Shown here: in pieces, positions 31,788 through 32,579 of the stretch
Position numbering within the stretch: the stretch's first letter is position 1
Layout: every line of letters begins with the position of its first letter
Origin: an uncultured bacterium
GTDB lineage: Bacteria; Acidobacteriota; Thermoanaerobaculia; Thermoanaerobaculales; Thermoanaerobaculaceae
Reading direction: 5' to 3'
DNA: 32,579 nt
Assembly (NCBI GenBank): GCA_937924755.1
Contig: CALEVZ010000022.1
Span: 1-32,579 of the forward strand
Notes under the pieces: model-generated
What the model was told of the DNA's origin: nothing
The model's input: only the letters and a program-made list of their open reading frames with translations
Database searches by the model: none
Made by a program: the position numbers and the translations under genes

Positions 31788-32579
31788 CTACCCCACATCA
31801 AGGCGTACTTTGTCTGCGAGCCCCAGGTCCTCCAGAATCTGGCGCAGATCCGATGTCAGGCTCCCTACCACACCGGGGTTGACCGTCACCGAGAGATCAA
31901 CGCTGACTTTGAGCTCGGCGCCTTGCCCGCCGGCTGGCATGGCCGACCGGAGCTTGGGCAGGACCTTTGTCCCCAGCCGATTCCACAGCTCGGGTGGAAC
32001 GGCGCCGACAAGACGGATAGTCTTCGTCTGGATTCCAGGGGTAGGCGCCGGTTGCGGCTCGGGTTCGCCTGCCTGTGTCGTACTCGGCTCAGCAGACAGG
32101 GGACCTGGCCCAGGACCCGGCACCGGAGGACCTGGTTGCGGTTCCGACCCCGGTAGGGGGACAGCGACACCTGCCTTGAGCGCCTGCGCCTTGGCCTTGG
32201 TAAGAAGAAAGACCCCTGACTCGAAGGCGATCTCGTCTGCAGAAACCGGCTCTTTGAACCACAGCCGCTCGTAGGTCCCATCGGCTTTCTGGCCCGAGGC
32301 GAGCCCGAAGTCGCCATGCCCCACGAACTCGACGATCTTTCCTCGCAGGGTTTTGTCGGGATCGAGCAGCCGCGTGAGCGAACCGTTCAAGAAACTCTGC
32401 CGCAGGCTGGCTAGCGGCCAAGCCCCCGATTCCTTCAGTGCGGGTGGCCAGTTCCGCTCGAGATAGCCCGCACCGACGGACTCGTTGAGCAGCGCCTCCG
32501 ACTTGAGCGCGGCGATGACCCTGCCGCATAAGGTCTCGCCGCTCGAGGAGTGTCCGGCCCCGAGGTCGATGGTCTTGAG
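31788..32579 (-). CDS. C-terminal part of a DUF499-like anti-phage ATPase (runs off window)
   Basis: An open frame enters at the window end and stops at 31788, giving at least 263 residues. The N-terminal visible part reads TIDLGAGHSSSGETLCGRV, ESVGAGYLERNWPPALKESG, SLRQSFLNGSLTRLLDP, and FGLASGQKADGTYERLWFKEP. A Pro/Gly-rich linker (~150-185) follows, then a C-terminal domain ending LTSDLRQILEDLGLADKVRL. I associate these strings with the C-terminal region of DUF499 ATPases found in phage-defence islands with DNA methyltransferases and restriction helicases. The ATPase core and start codon are outside the window. Unlike its downstream partners it appears intact here. Confidence 0.55.
   Translation of the reverse strand, partial: LKTIDLGAGHSSSGETLCGRVIAALKSEALLNESVGAGYLERNWPPALKESGAWPLASLRQSFLNGSLTRLLDPDKTLRGKIVEFVGHGDFGLASGQKADGTYERLWFKEPVSADEIAFESGVFLLTKAKAQALKAGVAVPLPGSEPQPGPPVPGPGPGPLSAEPSTTQAGEPEPQPAPTPGIQTKTIRLVGAVPPELWNRLGTKVLPKLRSAMPAGGQGAELKVSVDLSVTVNPGVVGSLTSDLRQILEDLGLADKVRLDVG

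Overview
This is a GC-rich chromosomal window that reads most like an Acidobacteriota (Thermoanaerobaculia/Holophagae-type) genome. The pointers are a large TonB receptor with an N-terminal carboxypeptidase-regulatory-like domain, a DUF5916/CBM9-like barrel protein, a CHRD-domain secreted protein, and many GTG starts and stop/start overlaps. The assignment is an inference from gene style; there is no rRNA or other marker gene here.

Layout. 1-197: a 30-bp direct repeat and a strong terminator. 198-8728 (minus strand): secreted M28 peptidase, PstS-like phosphate-binding lipoprotein, TonB-dependent receptor, beta-helix surface protein and CHRD protein. 8816-15148: a probable lipid-modification region with a saccharopine-dehydrogenase-like oxidoreductase, an HpnR-like B12/radical-SAM protein, a GT21 ceramide-glucosyltransferase-like enzyme, a divergent MGDG-synthase-like glycosyltransferase and a PHP phosphoesterase. 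15323-22000: DUF5916 barrel protein, hemerythrin, AsnA with a promoter plus leader ORF upstream, cytochrome P460, a MarR-type regulator with a Cys cluster, and heme A synthase. 22039-29248: one tightly overlapping TetR-controlled efflux operon of the E. coli cecR-ybhGFSR type, with a TolC-like gene embedded and the tandem ATPase split into two genes. 29289-32579: small conserved genes (DUF5674 and partner) among fragments of restriction-modification/anti-phage genes, ending in the C-terminus of a DUF499-like ATPase that runs off the window.

The most interesting signal is regulatory. Three places carry 11-bp-periodic direct repeats of the hexamer GTGAAG on the plus strand (CTTCAC on the minus strand), the architecture of PhoB/PhoP 'PHO boxes': before the TonB receptor (6100-6132), before the GT21 gene and between it and the MGDG-synthase-like gene (12726-12791, six tandem units), and before the PHP gene (15217-15260). 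In all three the repeats face the same way relative to the minus-strand gene. Together with the PstS-like gene, this suggests a local phosphate-starvation regulon combining outer-membrane phosphorus scavenging with replacement of phospholipids by glycolipids. The repeats are read directly from the sequence; the regulon and its physiology are inference.

Other points: a perfect TTGACC-N2-GGTCAA palindrome before the hemerythrin gene; a consensus promoter whose start site is overlapped by a palindrome before the TetR gene; and complementary active-site losses in the two efflux ATPases.
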